A stretch of DNA of 5,132 bases from Trueperaceae bacterium (GTDB taxonomy: Bacteria; Deinococcota; Deinococci; Deinococcales; Trueperaceae). Below, piece by piece: positions 1-5,132 of this stretch (position 1 is its first letter; every line of letters starts with the position of its first letter). Made by a program: the position numbers and the translations under genes. The notes under the pieces are model-generated. The model searched no databases. It had not been told where the DNA came from and was given only the letters and a program-made list of their open reading frames with translations. The stretch is taken from contig PXAU01000375.1 of assembly GCA_003567075.1 (NCBI GenBank), forward strand, positions 1 through 5,132, in the 5' to 3' direction.

Positions 1-383
1 CCGTTGCGGCGCGAATCCGCGCCGGCGGGTTCGGCATCGACCCGGTCATCTACCGTTTCGAGCCCGATGTGGCAGCCCCGGCGGCCCCAGCGGCGCCAGC
101 GCCAGCGCCGGCAGCCCCGGCGCCACCAGCGCCGAGCGTGGAGCCGGCCCCGACGCCAACCGCCGATCCGGCGCCAGCTGCACGCTACCTGCAGGTGGGC
201 GCCTTCGCCAGCCCCGAGAGCGCGCAACCGCTCCGCGACAGGCTCGCCAGCCTCGGTTACGCCACCAGCGAGGTGCGGGAGGACGGCATGCTCAAGCTGC
301 TGGTTGGTCCTTTCGACGAAGCCGGACGCAGTGAGGCGCGTCAGCGGCTCGCCGCCCAAGGCATCGAGAGCTTCGTGCGCTGA
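1..383 (+). CDS. SPOR-domain protein, C-terminal part (5' end outside window)
   Basis: The reading frame is open from the left edge (first full codon at 3) to TGA at 381-383, giving 126 visible residues. Residues 1-21 are an unassigned stretch containing AARIRAGGFGIDPVIYRFEP. Residues 22-60 are an Ala/Pro-rich linker, probably disordered and spanning the envelope. Residues 61-126 are a SPOR domain: RYLQVGAFASPESAQ, a helix, then LKLLVGPFDEAGRSEA and a final helix ending IESFVR. SPOR domains bind peptidoglycan glycan strands stripped of stem peptides and often direct proteins to the division septum. An N-terminal membrane anchor or enzyme domain would lie upstream and cannot be seen. The GTG at 69 lies in the linker and is not a credible start. 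The stop overlaps the rex start as TGATG, so the two are probably co-translated. The domain is clear; the full-length protein could be a plain SPOR protein, a lipoprotein or an amidase. Confidence 0.85.
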   Translation, partial: VAARIRAGGFGIDPVIYRFEPDVAAPAAPAAPAPAPAAPAPPAPSVEPAPTPTADPAPAARYLQVGAFASPESAQPLRDRLASLGYATSEVREDGMLKLLVGPFDEAGRSEARQRLAAQGIESFVR

Positions 384-1033
384 TGCCGCCGCTCATCCCA
401 CCGGCCACCGTCGGTCGGCTGGTCACCTACCTGCGTGTCCTCACCGACCTCGCGGCCGCCGGCGTGGAACGGATCTCCTCCGACGAGCTCGGCGAGCGTG
501 CCGGCACGAGCGCCTTCCAGGTCCGCAAGGACCTCGCCACCTGCGGTCGCTTCGGGACCCGTGGTTCGGGGTACGCCGTCGCCACGTTGGAGCGCGAGCT
601 GCGGCGGGTGCTGGGGTTGACGCGGGTGTGGTCGGTTGCGATCGTCGGCATGGGCCGACTCGGTCAGGCGCTGGCGGACTACCCGAACTTCGCGGAGTAC
701 GATTTCGCCCTGCGCGGTGCGTTCGACGTCGATCCCGCCAAGGGGGGCCTGGCTGCCGGACCGCTCGTGGTGCGGCACCTGAGCGAGTTGCCGGCCGCTG
801 TCCGCGACGATGGCATCTCGATGGCCTTCCTGACCGTGCCTGCCCCGGCAGCGCAGGTCGCAGCGGACGTGCTGGTGGCGGCGGGCGTGCGCGGCATCCT
901 GAACTTCGCTCCCACCGTGATCCACGTGCCTGACGGCGTCCACGTCGAGGGCGTGGACTTCTTGGGAGGCCTGCAGCGCCTCGCCTTCGCGCTCGGCGGC
1001 CACACCGCTGCGACGATCGATCTGGGCGTGTGA
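383..1033 (+). CDS. rex: Redox-sensing transcriptional repressor Rex
   Basis: Rex is a homodimeric cytoplasmic repressor that releases DNA when NADH binds, coupling transcription of respiratory and fermentative genes to the NADH/NAD+ ratio. The 216 residues match the usual length of about 210-230. Residues 5-80 form the winged helix, starting IPPATVGRLVTYLRVL, then ISSDELGERAG, the recognition segment FQVRKDL (45-51) and the wing FGTRGSGY (57-64). Residues 84-200 form the Rossmann domain with the nucleotide loop GMGRLG (89-94), the acidic strand end FDVDP (114-118) and the family motif GILNFAP near the C-terminus. The tail ends in a helix (LQRLAFALGG) of the kind that swaps between subunits in the dimer. 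ATG at 383 overlaps the upstream stop by one base (TGATG) and has only a weak GAGAG at 366-370 before it, so translation probably depends on coupling to the SPOR gene. No Rex-type operator (TTGTGA-N6-TCACAA) is visible in the window. Confidence 0.96.
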   Translation: MPPLIPPATVGRLVTYLRVLTDLAAAGVERISSDELGERAGTSAFQVRKDLATCGRFGTRGSGYAVATLERELRRVLGLTRVWSVAIVGMGRLGQALADYPNFAEYDFALRGAFDVDPAKGGLAAGPLVVRHLSELPAAVRDDGISMAFLTVPAPAAQVAADVLVAAGVRGILNFAPTVIHVPDGVHVEGVDFLGGLQRLAFALGGHTAATIDLGV

Positions 1034-1050
1034 GGACCGTGCTTGGCGAG

Positions 1051-1072
1051 GCGCGGCGGAGGACGCCGTCGC
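1051..1072 (+). promoter_or_regulatory. GC hairpin with GGAGGA in its loop, between rex and the prenyl synthase gene
   Basis: Arms 1051-1058 (GCGCGGCG) and 1064-1072 (CGCCGTCGC) can pair over eight base pairs with one bulged T at 1069, leaving the loop GAGGA at 1059-1063. The loop carries most of a Shine-Dalgarno-like GGAGGA (1058-1063). The hairpin sits 18 bases after the rex stop and directly before the candidate -10 box at 1075. It could be a terminator or attenuator for the rex transcript, although it is not followed by a real T-run. It could also present or hide a ribosome site in read-through mRNA. In such GC-rich DNA a stem of this size can also arise by chance. Confidence 0.35.
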
Positions 1073-1074
1073 GT

Positions 1075-1080
1075 TATGGT
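1075..1080 (+). promoter_or_regulatory. Candidate -10 box (TATGGT) for a leaderless prenyl synthase transcript
   Basis: TATGGT fits TANNNT and ends eight bases before the ATG at 1089, so transcription would start at or within a base or two of the start codon. No convincing -35 hexamer is seen 16-18 bases upstream. TTGGCG at 1043-1048 is too far away, with a 26-base spacer. The same geometry before cutA and rnr makes this more credible than it would be alone. Confidence 0.45.
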
Positions 1081-1088
1081 GCCGCGTC

Positions 1089-2036
1089 ATGGTGCCGTTG
1101 ATCGCCGAACAACTGGCTGCCTTCGAGCGACGCATCGAGGCCGAACTCCGCTCCGATGTCGCGTTCATCCAGGCGATCGGCAGCGATCTCGTCGGTGCCG
1201 GCGGCAAGCGCCTGCGACCCAGCCTGGCCTTCCTAGCTGGTGCCCTGCTCGAGGCCGAGGCCGAGAGCACGATGCGGGTCGCCTTGGCGGTCGAGCTCCT
1301 GCACTCCGCCTCGCTGCTCCACGACGACCTCATCGATGACGCCGACACGCGCCGCGGTACCGCTGCGGCGTTCCGTCGCTACGGTAACGTGGTCAGCGTC
1401 ATGTCGGGCGATTACATGCTGGCGCGGGTGCTTGGCATCCTGGCCAAGACCGGATCCAGTGCCTTCACCGCGCTCATGTCCGACACGGCTGCCCGGATCT
1501 GCGAGGGCGAGGTGCTGCAGTTCCAGATGGCCACGTTGGAGACGTGGGACCGACCGACCTACCAGGTCGTGATCGAAGGCAAGACCGCGGTGCTGGTGGC
1601 GGCGGCGGTCGAGGGCGTGGCGGTCGTGTCGGACGCCTCCGACGCCACCCGTGAGGCGCTGCGTGCGTACGGCATGGCCTTCGGACGCGCCTTCCAGCTT
1701 CGTGACGATTTCCTCGACCTGCTCGGCGATCCGGCCACGCTCGGCAAGCCCGTGGGGGGCGACCTGCGCGAGGGCAAGGTCACGCTGCCGGTCTTGGGGC
1801 TCATCGAGGACGGCAACGCCGAGGCGTTGGCGATCGTGCGGCGCCACGCCGGCGATCCGGGTGACGTGGAGCGCTTGATCGAACTGGTTCGCCAGCATGG
1901 CGGTGACCGCCGCACCCAGAGCGCCATCGCCGGCGAGGTGGAGGCCGCGACGGCGGCGCTCGCGAGCCTGCCGCCCTGCCCGGCGCGGGAAGCGCTGATG
2001 GCGTTGCCGCGGGCCGAACTCGATCGCGTTGCCTGA
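1089..2036 (+). CDS. Long-chain polyprenyl diphosphate synthase (trans-isoprenyl synthase)
   Basis: A cytosolic enzyme that condenses isopentenyl diphosphate units head-to-tail onto an allylic primer. At 315 residues it is a normal length. It has GGKRLRP (38-44, diphosphate binding), the first Asp-rich motif DDLID (79-83) followed by DTRRG, the EGE..Q region near 139-146, GKTA (164-167), the second Asp-rich motif DDFLD (206-210), and GGDLREGKVTLP (223-234). All Mg2+-binding aspartates are present. Residues 74 and 75, just before the first Asp motif, are small (Ala, Ser); bulky aromatics there normally restrict chain length, so a C35-C45 product for menaquinone is likely. Exact length cannot be read from sequence. 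ATG at 1089 is chosen because the product begins like homologues and a TANNNT box lies eight bases upstream. An out-of-frame ATG at 1076 begins the same 9-mer, ATGGTGCCG. GGAGGA at 1058-1063 is too far from 1089 for a normal ribosome site. Farnesyl or geranylgeranyl synthase is the alternative. Confidence 0.92.
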   Translation: MVPLIAEQLAAFERRIEAELRSDVAFIQAIGSDLVGAGGKRLRPSLAFLAGALLEAEAESTMRVALAVELLHSASLLHDDLIDDADTRRGTAAAFRRYGNVVSVMSGDYMLARVLGILAKTGSSAFTALMSDTAARICEGEVLQFQMATLETWDRPTYQVVIEGKTAVLVAAAVEGVAVVSDASDATREALRAYGMAFGRAFQLRDDFLDLLGDPATLGKPVGGDLREGKVTLPVLGLIEDGNAEALAIVRRHAGDPGDVERLIELVRQHGGDRRTQSAIAGEVEAATAALASLPPCPAREALMALPRAELDRVA

Positions 2037-2116
2037 TCCCGATGGCGTTGCCTGATCCCGATCGCGTTGCCTGATCCCGATCGCGTCGTTCGCTCTCGAT
2101 CGTGTCGTCCGCGTTG
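2022..2116 (+). repeat. 19-bp tandem repeat array overlapping the 3' end of the prenyl synthase gene
   Basis: The unit is GATCGCGTTGCCTGATCCC. Copies 1 (2022-2040) and 3 (2060-2078) are identical, and copy 2 (2041-2059) differs by one base (GATG for GATC). Copy 4 (2079-2097) matches at about 13 of 19 positions and copy 5 (2098-2116) at about 10 of 19, but both keep the 19-base phase with GATCG at the start. Copy 1 contains the last codons and TGA of the prenyl synthase. A 12-base relative, GATGGCGTTGCC, occurs inside the coding sequence at 1998-2009, so the array probably grew from the gene end by slippage. It occupies most of the 93-base convergent gap (2037-2129). No hairpin followed by a T-run was found there for either gene. 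Confidence 0.85.
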
Positions 2117-2129
2117 CGGGCGCCAGCGT

Positions 2130-2654
2130 TCAGTGCGCCTCGTCGCTGCGGTATCGCACGCGCCAACCGTGCCAGGCGTCGAAGACCAGCAGGAAGCCGC
2201 CCTGCACGACGACGCCGAGACCGTGGCCGAGGCCCTCCGGCGTTCGCCACAGCGTCAGCAGCGCTAGGCCGACCGCCACGTACACCACGTCCAGTCCGGC
2301 GTTGAGGCGGAGCAGGCGCCGCAGTCGCCGGCCGAAGGCGCGTGTGGCAGCGACGTCCTGCGGTTCGCCCGCGGCGCGCCGGCGACGTAGATCGCGCGCC
2401 CCTATCGACGCGATGACGCCATCGATCGCACCCCATATCAGGCACTGCAGGCCGAAGGCGAACGCGACCGGCGCGAGCGTTCCGAACGCGCGTTCCGGCG
2501 TCAGCAGGAGCGCGGCGCCGACCAGCACGCTTGCCAGGGCCCACCAGCCCAGCTGCGCGCTGACCCGGGCAGCATGACGCCACGGGTCGAGGGCGCCGGC
2601 GGCCGCGACGACGCCAAAGGCTGGCGCGGGCCGGTTTTCTCGTCCGGCGTTCAC
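2130..2654 (-). CDS. Four-helix membrane protein of unknown function (resembles DUF6992)
   Basis: The 174-residue product has four likely membrane helices: about 33-51, 58-84, 118-136 and 143-162. An Arg-rich segment (87-116, with RRRR and RRLRRLLR) lies between helices 2 and 3, and by the positive-inside rule it is probably cytoplasmic. Notable residues in or next to the helices are the GLQCLIWGAIDG segment (68-79), LNAGLDVVY (117-125) and GVVVQGGFLLVFDAWHG (147-163). These resemble, from memory, the small family DUF6992; that link is tentative and no function is known to me. The start is GTG at 2654 because it overlaps the cutA stop as GTGA, the classic form of translational coupling. A longer reading from an ATG at 2777 would overlap 127 bases of cutA, and its extra 41 residues are shadow-like Arg/Gly sequence. 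It is the second gene of the cutA operon, and its stop faces the convergent prenyl synthase. Confidence 0.75.
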   Translation of the reverse strand: MNAGRENRPAPAFGVVAAAGALDPWRHAARVSAQLGWWALASVLVGAALLLTPERAFGTLAPVAFAFGLQCLIWGAIDGVIASIGARDLRRRRAAGEPQDVAATRAFGRRLRRLLRLNAGLDVVYVAVGLALLTLWRTPEGLGHGLGVVVQGGFLLVFDAWHGWRVRYRSDEAH

Positions 2655-3025
2655 GGCTCCGGCGGGTCCGCGGCCCCCTCGCGGTCGTCGCCGGTGGACC
2701 CGGGACCGCTCGCCTCGGAACGGACCCAGTCGAGGTACCCCTCGAGCCCGCCCAGCGCCGCATAGGCCACCACGCATGGCACCTCGTAGGGGTGCAGGGT
2801 CTGGACCGCGGCGGTGAGCGCAGGCAATGTGCTCGCGCGCGTCTTCGCCACCGCCAGCACCTCAGGATCCGCCTGGACGGCGCCTTGCCAGCGGTAGAAG
2901 GAGCGAGCACCCGGTACGACGTTGACGCACGCCGCCAAACGGCGGTCGACCAACGCACGAGCGACGCGCTCGGCAGAGGCTTCGTCGGGGAAGGTCAGGT
3001 ACACGGCCACCACGTCGTCGTCCAT
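2651..3025 (-). CDS. cutA: CutA1 divalent-cation tolerance family protein
   Basis: CutA1 is a small, very stable cytoplasmic trimer with a ferredoxin-like fold related to PII proteins. It was named for copper tolerance in E. coli, but its molecular role is unsettled. The 124 residues contain the family signature in order: VYLTFPDEASAERVARALV (8-26), LAACVNVVPG (30-39) with C33, SFYRW (42-46), an EVLAVAKT strand (55-62), LHPYEVPC (77-84) and GYLDWV (95-100). The core is complete at about residue 100. Residues 101-124 form an extra acidic, Gly/Pro-rich tail (ends DPPEP) longer than in most homologues and probably disordered. ATG at 3025 lies five bases after a TAGACT box, so the mRNA is probably leaderless. 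The stop overlaps the GTG of the following membrane-protein gene, making a two-gene operon transcribed divergently from rnr. Confidence 0.95.
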   Translation of the reverse strand: MDDDVVAVYLTFPDEASAERVARALVDRRLAACVNVVPGARSFYRWQGAVQADPEVLAVAKTRASTLPALTAAVQTLHPYEVPCVVAYAALGGLEGYLDWVRSEASGPGSTGDDREGAADPPEP

Positions 3026-3030
3026 GCGCG

Positions 3031-3058
3031 AGTCTACGTGAGCGGGGGGTCACGTCCA
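3031..3058 (-). promoter_or_regulatory. Candidate cutA promoter (leaderless)
   Basis: On the minus strand TAGACT (3036-3031) fits the TANNNT -10 box and ends five bases before the cutA ATG. TGGACG (3058-3053) matches four of six bases of TTGACA and lies 16 bases upstream of the -10. Transcription would begin at about the A of the ATG. An inverted repeat (3036-3055) covers the spacer and touches both boxes. Confidence 0.5.
3036..3055. promoter_or_regulatory. Perfect inverted repeat ACGTGA-N8-TCACGT, candidate operator between cutA and rnr
   Basis: Arms at 3036-3041 and 3050-3055 are exact reverse complements separated by GCGGGGGG. The centre-to-centre distance of the half-sites is 14 bases, less than two helical turns. 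The element fills the cutA promoter spacer and lies where the rnr -35 box should be, so a dimeric regulator bound here could affect both directions. If both genes are leaderless the repeat is not transcribed, which argues for a DNA site over an RNA hairpin. The arms resemble the TGTGA/TCACA half-sites of the CRP/FNR family, but with C for T and spacing 8 instead of 6, so I assign no regulator. Confidence 0.4.
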
Positions 3059-3066
3059 GGTCGGGC

Positions 3067-3072
3067 TACACT
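3067..3072 (+). promoter_or_regulatory. Candidate -10 box (TACACT) for a leaderless rnr transcript
   Basis: TACACT fits TANNNT and ends nine bases before the rnr ATG at 3082, leaving a leader of zero to a few bases. There is no Shine-Dalgarno sequence in those nine bases (GAACGGCAG). No -35 hexamer is recognisable: positions 3044-3049 are GGGGGG, the middle of the inverted repeat, so the promoter may need an activator. Confidence 0.5.
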
Positions 3073-3081
3073 GAACGGCAG

Positions 3082-5132
3082 ATGAGCAGCGTCGATCGTG
3101 AGCAGGTCTTCCACTTCTTCCAGCAGCACCCCGAGCGCCCGTGGCACGTGCAAGACGTGCAGAAGCGTCTGGAGGTAGAGGACCGCGCAGCCTTGCATCA
3201 GGTGCTCGCCGATCTGGCGGACGAAGGCCGCCTGGTGCGCACGCGCAGGCGCACGTACGGCCTGCCCGAGGAGATGAACCTGGTTCGCGGCCGGCTGCAG
3301 GTGACGGCCGGCGGGTACGGCTTCGTGCTCAGCGAGCGCAGCGACGTGAAGGACCTGTTCGTGCCGGCCGAGCGGCTGGCCGGCGCCTGGGACGGCGACA
3401 CCGTGCTCGCCCGACCGATGCCGCTCCGGAGCGACAACGGCCGCCCTTCGGGTGAGGTGGTGCGCATCCTCGAGCGCGGCCACGCCCGCGTGGTGGGCAC
3501 GCTCGAGTACGCGCAGGGGTACGCCATCTTGCGGCCCGACTCGGTGCGCTTGCGCGAGCGCATCCTGCTGTTGCCCGATTCGGTGGGGACGCTCGACGCG
3601 GGTGTCCGCATCGTCGGCAGCATGGTCTGGCCCGAGGCCTCGGGTGAGCGCGAGCCCTTCGCCGAGGTGACCGAGGTCCTCGGTGACGCCGACGACCCGG
3701 CGGTCGAGACCCGCGCGGTCATCGTCAAGTACAGCCTCAAGGACGCCTTCGATCCCGACACCCTGGCCGAGGCCGCGGCGGTGCCGCCGAACGTGGACGG
3801 CGAGATGCTGGCGGGTCGAACCGACGTCCGCGCGGTCCCCATCTTCACCATCGACGGCAGCGACGCCAAGGACTTCGACGATGCGCTCTCGGTGGAGCGG
3901 CTTGGGGGGCGCGGCAAGGCGCAGCACGTGCGCGTGGGCGTGCACATCGCCGACGTGAGCTACTACGTGGCCGAGGGCACCAGCCTCGATCGCGAGGCGC
4001 TCGAGCGCGCCACCAGCGTCTACCTGCCCGGCAAGGTGCTGCCGATGTTGCCGGAGGAGCTCTCCAACGGCATCTGCTCACTGGTCGAGGGCGAGGCCCG
4101 CTTGGCGCTGTCGTGCTTCGTCGAGTTGACCCGCGAGGGCGAGGTCACGAAGGTCGCGTTCAAGGAGACCGTCATCCAGTCCGACGCGCGGCTCACCTAC
4201 GACGACGTCCAGACCTTCGCCGAGGGCGGTCGCATGCCGGTGGGCAAGCGCAAGCTCGAGCGTGACGTCAAGCTGCTGCTCGATCTCAGCCAGACGCTGC
4301 GGTCGCAGCGGCTCGGGGCCGGCGCGCTCGACTTCGACTTCACCGAAGCCAAGGTCGACGTCGACGAGCGTGGCGACCTGCACCTGACACCCGTGTCGAG
4401 CAACGCCGCTCGGCAGCTGGTGGAGGAGATGATGCTGCTGGCCAACCGGTTGGTGGCCCAGGAGATGCGCAAGCGCGACCTGCCGACGCTCTATCGCGTG
4501 CACGAGGAACCCGGCACCGAGAAGATCCAGATCCTGCAGAAGGCGTTGCAGCGGCTCGGCTACCAGATCGACCTAACTGACCCGCGACCGCACGACCTGC
4601 AGGCGGTGCTGCGCCAAGCCGCCGGCAAGCCCGAGGCGCAGCTCGTGAACACGCTCTTGCTGCGCAGCTTGAAGCAGGCCCGCTACTCCAGCGAGAGCCT
4701 TGGCCACTACGGTTTGGCGTTCGAGCACTACCTCCACTTCACCAGCCCCATCCGGCGCTACCCGGATCTGGTGGTGCACCGTGTGCTGCGGGCCATGCTC
4801 CAGCACCGGCTGGCGCCCACCCTCAAGCAGCGCCTGCGCCACGACTTCCCCAGCCTGGCGGAGCACGTGAGCACGCGCGAGCGGGTGGCCGAGGAGGCCG
4901 AGCGCGACCTCACGAAGTACTTCCATGCCGTCTGGGCGCGCGACCACGTCGGTGAAGCCTTCAGCGCCACGGTGTCGGGCGTCACCAACTTCGGCGTGTT
5001 CCTGGCGCTCCCGAACGGCGTCGAGGGTCTGATGCACGTCTCCAACCTCGACGACGACTACTACCTCTTCCTGGAGGACCAGCTCATGCTGATGGGCAAG
5101 CACACCCGTGCCCGCTACCGCATGGGCGACCG
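3082..5132 (+). CDS. rnr: Ribonuclease R (3'-5' exoribonuclease), 3' end outside window
   Basis: A processive, Mg2+-dependent 3'-5' exoribonuclease that degrades structured RNA and takes part in mRNA turnover, rRNA quality control and trans-translation. The frame is open from ATG 3082 to the right edge with no stop: 683 whole codons plus two bases. Domains in order: an N-terminal winged helix (about 3-62), two cold-shock OB folds (about 68-118 and 134-195), the RNB catalytic domain (about 250-575) and the start of an S1 domain (from about 624, with GVTNFGVFLALPNGVEGLMHVS). The four catalytic aspartates lie in TIDGSDAKDFDDA as D258, D264, D266 and D267, equivalent to the active-site set of E. 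coli RNase R. Other landmarks are GVHIADVSYYV, VLPMLPEELSNGICSL, LYRVHEEPG and FTSPIRRYPDLVVHR. E. coli RNase R has 813 residues, so the missing part is probably the rest of S1 plus any basic tail. The winged helix plus two cold-shock domains favour RNase R over RNase II. A TANNNT box just before the ATG supports this start. Confidence 0.96.
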   Translation, partial: MSSVDREQVFHFFQQHPERPWHVQDVQKRLEVEDRAALHQVLADLADEGRLVRTRRRTYGLPEEMNLVRGRLQVTAGGYGFVLSERSDVKDLFVPAERLAGAWDGDTVLARPMPLRSDNGRPSGEVVRILERGHARVVGTLEYAQGYAILRPDSVRLRERILLLPDSVGTLDAGVRIVGSMVWPEASGEREPFAEVTEVLGDADDPAVETRAVIVKYSLKDAFDPDTLAEAAAVPPNVDGEMLAGRTDVRAVPIFTIDGSDAKDFDDALSVERLGGRGKAQHVRVGVHIADVSYYVAEGTSLDREALERATSVYLPGKVLPMLPEELSNGICSLVEGEARLALSCFVELTREGEVTKVAFKETVIQSDARLTYDDVQTFAEGGRMPVGKRKLERDVKLLLDLSQTLRSQRLGAGALDFDFTEAKVDVDERGDLHLTPVSSNAARQLVEEMMLLANRLVAQEMRKRDLPTLYRVHEEPGTEKIQILQKALQRLGYQIDLTDPRPHDLQAVLRQAAGKPEAQLVNTLLLRSLKQARYSSESLGHYGLAFEHYLHFTSPIRRYPDLVVHRVLRAMLQHRLAPTLKQRLRHDFPSLAEHVSTRERVAEEAERDLTKYFHAVWARDHVGEAFSATVSGVTNFGVFLALPNGVEGLMHVSNLDDDYYLFLEDQLMLMGKHTRARYRMGD

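Noticed and set aside
4..933. Plus-strand open frame of 309 codons over the SPOR gene and rex
   Set aside because: It is another frame of the same strand as two confidently identified genes and encodes Arg-rich sequence without domains.
1043..1339. Open frame starting TTG 1043 (ATG 1076 inside it), which has the better-placed GGAGGA
   Set aside because: Its translation has no family features and is out of frame with the prenyl synthase, whose homology covers the same bases from 1089.
341..1348. Long minus-strand open frame (335 codons) opposite rex and the start of the prenyl synthase gene
   Set aside because: It lies antisense to two well-recognised genes, its product is Arg/Ser/Ala/His-rich with no motif, and such shadow frames are expected in GC-rich DNA.
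2022..2116. CRISPR array
   Set aside because: The 19-base units are directly adjacent with no spacers, copies decay quickly, and no cas gene is nearby.
2037..2129. Intrinsic bidirectional terminator between the convergent genes
   Set aside because: Only weak stems (for example CGATCG at 2059 pairing with CGATCG at 2078) and no T-run on either strand were found.
2655..2777. N-terminal extension of the membrane protein from an ATG at 2777
   Set aside because: The 41 extra residues are a frame-shifted reading of the CutA C-terminus, rich in Arg and Gly; the GTG at 2654 overlapping the cutA stop is a better start.
1801..2958. Long minus-strand open frame (385 codons) across the prenyl synthase end, membrane-protein gene and cutA
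   Set aside because: The product is almost entirely Arg/Ala/Pro/Gly low-complexity sequence, and it runs in a different frame through CutA and the membrane protein, both of which have real motifs.
4573..5103. Minus-strand open frame of 176 codons inside rnr, and similar antisense frames at 3034-3945 and 4078-4503
   Set aside because: The plus strand here encodes uninterrupted RNase R with catalytic and S1 motifs; the antisense products have no recognisable domain.

Overview
The window is ordinary chromosomal DNA, very GC-rich (around 70% by eye, strong G/C preference at third codon positions). It carries six protein genes and no mobile element, RNA gene or CRISPR array. The gene set (a SPOR-domain protein, the redox repressor Rex, a long-chain polyprenyl diphosphate synthase, CutA and RNase R) and the TANNNT boxes placed a few bases before start codons fit a bacterium of the Deinococcota, perhaps Truepera-like. 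That assignment is an inference; other GC-rich phyla that use leaderless transcripts remain possible.

Layout. Positions 1-383 hold the end of a gene for a peptidoglycan-binding SPOR-domain protein. Its stop codon overlaps the start of rex (383-1033) by one base. After a 55-base gap with a GC hairpin and a TANNNT box comes a polyprenyl diphosphate synthase (1089-2036, plus strand). Its 3' end runs into a decaying 19-bp tandem repeat (2022-2116), which fills most of the 93-base gap to a convergent minus-strand pair. That pair is cutA (2651-3025) followed by an unrecognised four-helix membrane protein (2130-2654), joined by a GTGA stop/start overlap. A 56-base divergent intergenic region (3026-3081) separates cutA from rnr and carries both candidate promoters and a perfect 6+6 inverted repeat. 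The RNase R gene rnr starts at 3082 and runs off the right edge inside its S1 domain. No gene-free stretch exceeds about 100 bases.

How the genes relate. Rex senses the NADH/NAD+ ratio, and the prenyl synthase most likely makes the menaquinone side chain, so rex and its neighbour share a respiratory theme; no Rex operator is visible here. The SPOR protein (envelope/division), CutA (metal-tolerance family) and RNase R (RNA turnover) are housekeeping functions. I found no undescribed multi-gene system. The points most worth following up are the inverted repeat between cutA and rnr, the apparently leaderless starts of all three transcription units, the 19-bp repeat array at the end of the prenyl synthase gene, and the unknown membrane protein coupled to cutA.
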